Both the position numbers and the translations under genes were made by a program. A stretch of 6,561 bases of DNA from Pseudoramibacter fermentans (GTDB taxonomy: Bacteria > Bacillota > Clostridia > Eubacteriales > Eubacteriaceae), in contig VOGB01000001.1 of the NCBI GenBank assembly GCA_009493725.1, positions 1-6,561 on the forward strand, written 5' to 3'. The notes beneath the pieces were generated by a model. It did not search any database. It was not told the origin of the DNA and worked only from the letters and a program-made list of their open reading frames with translations. Shown in pieces: positions 4,792 through 6,561 of the stretch (positions within the stretch are counted from its first letter, which is position 1; each line of letters begins with the position of its first letter).

Positions 4792-5883
4792 ATGGATCAA
4801 GCAAATTTTGATTTTTATAAAAAAGATAACGTTTATGGAACTTTATTTTTTCAATTTCCCAAGGTACTAATGTACGGAGAAAAATATAAACACCTAAGTA
4901 GTGATACTAAACTGGCTTACATGGTTCTCAAAGATCGGCTAGAATATTCATTACGAAATAACTGGGTTGACGAAAATGACAATGTTTATTTTGTCTTCAC
5001 AAACGAAGAATTAAAAAAACTATTTGACTGCTCAAATACAAAAATTGCAAAAATTAAAAAAGAGCTTGAAGGTGCTCATTTATTAATGCAGAAAAGAATG
5101 GGTTTTCAACCAAAAGCCGGCCGCCAATTACCCAACCGATTGTATTTAGCGGAATTAAAAGTTAATGAAAAAGATGTTTATTTAAGAGAAAAGAATCTAA
5201 ATAGCTCCCAATCCCTTGATACGAGCAGACTTCCGAAAAACGGAAATCAGCATGAGACCGTTGAATCCCTTGATACAAGCAGACTTCCGAAAAACGGAAA
5301 TCAGCATGAGACCGTTGGTAACATATCCCAATCCCTTGATACAAGCAGACTTCCGAAAAACGGACACGATCTATATAAAGAACCTAGAAGCTTAGATACT
5401 AATAGATACAATATAGATACTCAAAAGTTGGACTTTTCCACAGCCCATTTTTCACCAGCAGAAATTCAAAAGCAAAACCAGGATTTGGTGAACCATGCTA
5501 ATGACTTCTTAACTGATGAAGACAGTGGCTTACCGGTTTTCTTAGAACCAGAAGCTGTGCAACTACTTAGTTTTTGGTGCCGTACCCCACAACAAATGCG
5601 GCGCTTCATTGGCATTATCTTAAATGCTAAGTACCGAGTTGAGAAAGATCACAAAGATATTGGCGTTCTAATCCCGCTTGACGACGAAGAACTTAAACCT
5701 TTGATGACTAAAGCCTTAAGACGCTACTTTAACGCCCTAAGAAGCAATGAGAAGCATATCAAGAACGTGGAGAACTACTTATACGGCACCATGCAAAACC
5801 TATTTGGGATTTGGTGGAATAAACAAGCGGCTAGAGAATATGCTGCTAAACACCCCGAGGAGCAGAACGCTGACAATGAGTGA
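4792..5883 (+). CDS. repA: RepA_N-type plasmid replication initiator
   Basis: A 363-residue initiator that would bind iterons and open the plasmid origin for theta replication. The N-terminal domain (about residues 1-125, from MDQANFDFYKKDNVYGTLFF through LSSDTKLAYMVLKDRLEYSL, EELKKLFDCSNTKIAKIKKE and LPNRLYLAEL) is the conserved RepA_N winged-helix DNA-binding region. Residues about 141-205 are low-complexity repeats (SLDTSRLPKNG three times) encoded by the iterons. The C-terminal domain (about 220-350, including FLTDEDSGLPVFLEPEAVQL, RRFIGIILNAKYRV and YLYGTMQNLFGIWWNKQAAR) is the host-genus-specific part seen in lactobacillar RepA proteins. Two adjacent ATGs exist, at 4789 and 4792; 4792 is eight bases from GGGAG and is preferred. 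An in-frame TTG at 4753 lies inside the SD hairpin. Expression is probably held down by the antisense RNA, the attenuator and the SD hairpin upstream. The gene is intact. Copy number and host range cannot be read from sequence. Confidence 0.95.
   Translation: MDQANFDFYKKDNVYGTLFFQFPKVLMYGEKYKHLSSDTKLAYMVLKDRLEYSLRNNWVDENDNVYFVFTNEELKKLFDCSNTKIAKIKKELEGAHLLMQKRMGFQPKAGRQLPNRLYLAELKVNEKDVYLREKNLNSSQSLDTSRLPKNGNQHETVESLDTSRLPKNGNQHETVGNISQSLDTSRLPKNGHDLYKEPRSLDTNRYNIDTQKLDFSTAHFSPAEIQKQNQDLVNHANDFLTDEDSGLPVFLEPEAVQLLSFWCRTPQQMRRFIGIILNAKYRVEKDHKDIGVLIPLDDEELKPLMTKALRRYFNALRSNEKHIKNVENYLYGTMQNLFGIWWNKQAAREYAAKHPEEQNADNE
5210..5364 (+). repeat. 54-bp iterons inside repA
   Basis: Two full units, 5210-5263 and 5264-5317, are identical except G or A at one position (ACGAGC against ACAAGC). 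A third, partial unit of 35 bp (5330-5364) follows after a 12-bp spacer. Each unit carries a dyad TTCCG-AAAAA-CGGA(A), the likely RepA binding core, and starts AATCCCTTGATAC. The 54-bp period equals 18 codons, so unit number can change without shifting the repA frame. In the RepA_N family the replication origin lies within the central part of the rep gene, as here. Confidence 0.88.
5365..5442 (+). other. Candidate origin unwinding region with DnaA-box-like site
   Basis: Directly after the iterons comes an AT-rich stretch with repeated ATAGATAC-like words (about 5393-5422). It is followed by TTTTCCACA at 5434-5442, which differs from a TTATCCACA DnaA box at one position. Iterons, AT-rich DNA and a DnaA box in that order is a usual theta-origin layout; the origin call itself is inference. 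Confidence 0.5.
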
Positions 5884-5971
5884 TTTTAAAATCAAACGGC
5901 ATATAAGCTCATTTAAGCCGTTTTAAGTGTTACATGCATAAATTATATTAAAATCGCTTTAAAATCGCTTA
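5811..5971 (+). repeat. Duplicated repA 3' end and downstream DNA, copy A
   Basis: The last 73 bases of repA and about 88 bases after it correspond to 6010-6156. Identity is perfect for the first 33 bases (5811-5843 with 6010-6042) and partial afterwards, including matching ATATAAG..CCATTTAAG-like and ATTATATTAAA segments downstream of the stop codon. Confidence 0.82.
5894..5927 (+). terminator. Candidate repA terminator
   Basis: AAACGGC (5894-5900) pairs with GCCGTTT (5917-5923) around 16 nt, ten bases after the repA stop, followed by TTAAG. The T-run is short (four T at 5921-5924), so it may be leaky. The matching hairpin in copy B is degenerate. Confidence 0.5.
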
Positions 5972-6001
5972 GAAGCAAAAATAGACACCTTAAGTGGCTG
6001 A

Positions 6002-6073
6002 ATTGGCGCTTGGTGGAATAAACAAGCGGCTAGAGAATATGCGGCCAAACACCCTAACGATGAGCGTGCTTAA
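6002..6073 (+). pseudogene. Second repA 3'-end fragment
   Basis: This frame reads IGAWWNKQAAREYAAKHPND then ERA and stops at TAA 6071-6073. The intact repA ends GIWWNKQAAREYAAKHPEEQ then NADNE. The fragment is therefore the last 23 codons of a different RepA_N allele, cut off upstream by a TGA at 5999-6001, with no start. It shares 33 identical bases with repA and then diverges both synonymously and in residues. This fits recombination between two related plasmids better than a fresh duplication. It has no function of its own. Confidence 0.78.
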
Positions 6074-6156
6074 AACTAAAAAGCTATATAAGGCCATTTA
6101 AGCTGTTTTAAACAGATAGAGCATAATTATATTAAACGAGTTTTAAAATGCGCTTA
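6010..6156 (+). repeat. Duplicated repA 3' end and downstream DNA, copy B
   Basis: The partner of 5811-5971. Beyond the shared coding end, the non-coding parts align as AAAACTAAAAAGCTATATAA against AAAATCAAACGGCATATAAG and so on to TTTTAAAATGCGCTTA, with scattered substitutions and small gaps. Copy B then runs into the antitoxin promoter region. Confidence 0.8.
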
Positions 6157-6239
6157 CGGGCATTTTAGGAACGTTGTATAAGTGCCATTGCGGAAAGGAC
6201 AGCAAACTTAAATTCATAACTTTTAAAGAAGCAGGCTAA
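6157..6239. other. Spacer between repA copy B and the antitoxin promoter
   Basis: No gene, repeat or clear signal is seen here. Together with the copy A and copy B tails, the non-coding stretch from the repA stop to the antitoxin gene (5884-6300) holds only the repA fragment, the weak terminator and the antitoxin promoter. Confidence 0.5.
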
Positions 6240-6268
6240 TTGAGATGGTACTCAAAGATTAGTATAAT
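6240..6268 (+). promoter_or_regulatory. Antitoxin promoter with overlapping operator-like repeat
   Basis: TTGAGA (6240-6245), 17-bp spacer, perfect TATAAT (6263-6268), 32 bases before the ATG. TTGAG/CTCAA (6240-6244 and 6251-6255) forms an inverted repeat across the -35 box, a plausible binding site for the ribbon-helix-helix antitoxin that normally represses its own operon. Confidence 0.78.
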
Positions 6269-6300
6269 GTGAGTAGTAAGAAAGGGGGGGCGAGAAAATC

Positions 6301-6486
6301 ATGGCAGTTAAGGAAAAGAAACGCGTACAAGTCCAGATTGACAAAGAATTGGCAGATAATACCGAAGCCGTTTTAAGCCAGTTAGGTCTAAACCCAACTA
6401 CCGCGATCAATATGTTTTATAAGCGGATCGTAGCTGACTGTCAAGGGCAGTTTAAAAATGTAGGTTTTCGGCAGAAAGAAATGTAG
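6301..6486 (+). pseudogene. RelB/DinJ family antitoxin, 3'-truncated by an IS21 element
   Basis: ATG 6301 lies ten bases after a G-rich ribosome binding site (AAAGGGGGGG, 6281-6290). Residues 1-46 are a standard DinJ/RelB N-terminus: beta strand KRVQVQIDKELA, then DNTEAVLSQLGLNPTTAINM and FYKRIVAD, which form the DNA-binding ribbon-helix-helix domain. At base 6439 the sequence switches into insertion-element DNA. The frame adds 15 unrelated residues (CQGQFKNVGFRQKEM) before TAG 6484-6486, giving 61 instead of roughly 90 residues. The lost C-terminal half normally wraps and neutralises the YafQ/RelE-type toxin. The product could still dimerise and repress the promoter but probably could not neutralise a toxin. 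The toxin gene, if present, would be on the far side of the insertion, beyond the window. Confidence 0.85.
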
Positions 6487-6497
6487 GTTTTCGGCAG
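6456..6497. repeat. Tandem terminal repeats of the IS21 element
   Basis: A 19-bp sequence, AAATGTAGGTTTTCGGCAG, occurs at 6456-6474 and again at 6479-6497 (period 23). IS21 family elements carry such multiple terminal repeats as transposase binding sites. Confidence 0.8.
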
Positions 6498-6560
6498 TTA
6501 CTTGAGGCCACGTAATCGGTAAGATTTACCAGTGATCTTCACTACGTGAACATGATGAAC
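6498..6560 (-). CDS. istB: IstB-like IS21 helper ATPase, C-terminal end (partial)
   Basis: The minus-strand frame entering from the right edge reads VHHVHVVKITGKSYRLRGLK and stops at TAA (6500-6498). The pattern HH-x-HVV-x-I-x-G-x-SYRL close to the C-terminus is characteristic of IstB, the AAA+ ATPase that assists the IS21 transposase IstA in target capture. Only the last 20 residues are in the window, so whether the gene is intact cannot be judged. Its stop codon touches the inner terminal repeat of the element, which is the expected compact arrangement. Confidence 0.75.
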   Translation of the reverse strand, partial: VHHVHVVKITGKSYRLRGLK

Positions 6561-6561
6561 C

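Larger units (their letters stand above)
6439..6561 (-). mobile_element. IS21 family element, right end (continues past the window)
   Basis: The element begins at TGTCAAGGGCAG (6439), exactly where the antitoxin reading departs from its family. A 5'-TG end, two tandem terminal repeats just inside, and the C-terminus of an IstB-type protein reading out of the element all fit IS21 organisation. The second end and any target duplication lie outside the window. Confidence 0.75.

Noticed and set aside
5162..5344. 60-residue minus-strand frame over the iterons
   Set aside because: Its repeated peptide is only the complement of the iteron DNA.
5210..5364. Repeat array considered as a CRISPR
   Set aside because: Units are adjacent without unique spacers of regular length, lie in frame within repA and fit iterons.

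Overview
The window looks like part of a low-GC plasmid from the Lactobacillaceae. The replication initiator is of the RepA_N type common on lactobacillar plasmids. It sits beside a ParA/ribbon-helix-helix partition cassette and is bordered by IS6, IS30 and IS21 family remnants typical of that group. Host and plasmid status are inferred from protein recognition and layout; nothing in the window closes a circle.

Layout, left to right. (1) Bases 1-378 are the 3' end of a dead heavy-metal P-type ATPase, broken by seven single-base deletions. (2) Bases 427-834 (minus) are the C-terminal part of an IS6-type transposase, cut off by a complete but decayed IS30 element (835-1839) with good 28-bp terminal inverted repeats. 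(3) Bases 2056-2418 encode a 120-residue protein of the pyrimidine-dimer glycosylase (T4 endonuclease V-like) family, ending in a perfect 17-bp-stem terminator. (4) A 3' scrap of an MFS efflux pump lies on the minus strand (2501-2728). (5) A partition operon follows: a 57-bp palindrome carrying the promoter, parA (2832-3617), a second operator-like repeat, a 67-residue ribbon-helix-helix gene (3672-3875), and a small membrane-protein gene (3905-4282) interrupted by an in-frame TAA. (6) The replication module comes next: a strong repA promoter, a leader of about 470 nt with a countertranscript on the opposite strand, a transcription attenuator and a sequestered ribosome binding site, then repA (4792-5883), which contains 54-bp iterons. 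(7) A divergent second copy of the repA 3' end and its downstream DNA lies at 6010-6156. (8) A DinJ/RelB-type antitoxin gene with a clean promoter is truncated after residue 46 by an IS21 family element that runs off the right edge.

Working parts. parA, the RHH gene and repA look intact and together would maintain the plasmid. The repA leader predicts copy-number control at two levels. An antisense RNA of about 125 nt would occupy an antiterminator segment and let the attenuator at 4548-4592 form, while a separate hairpin hides the repA Shine-Dalgarno until an upstream segment competes for it. Most of the remaining DNA is debris from insertion and recombination. The most interesting parts are the repA leader, the par sites with their shared motif, the interrupted third par gene, and the glycosylase-family protein that lacks the N-terminal threonine of T4 endonuclease V.
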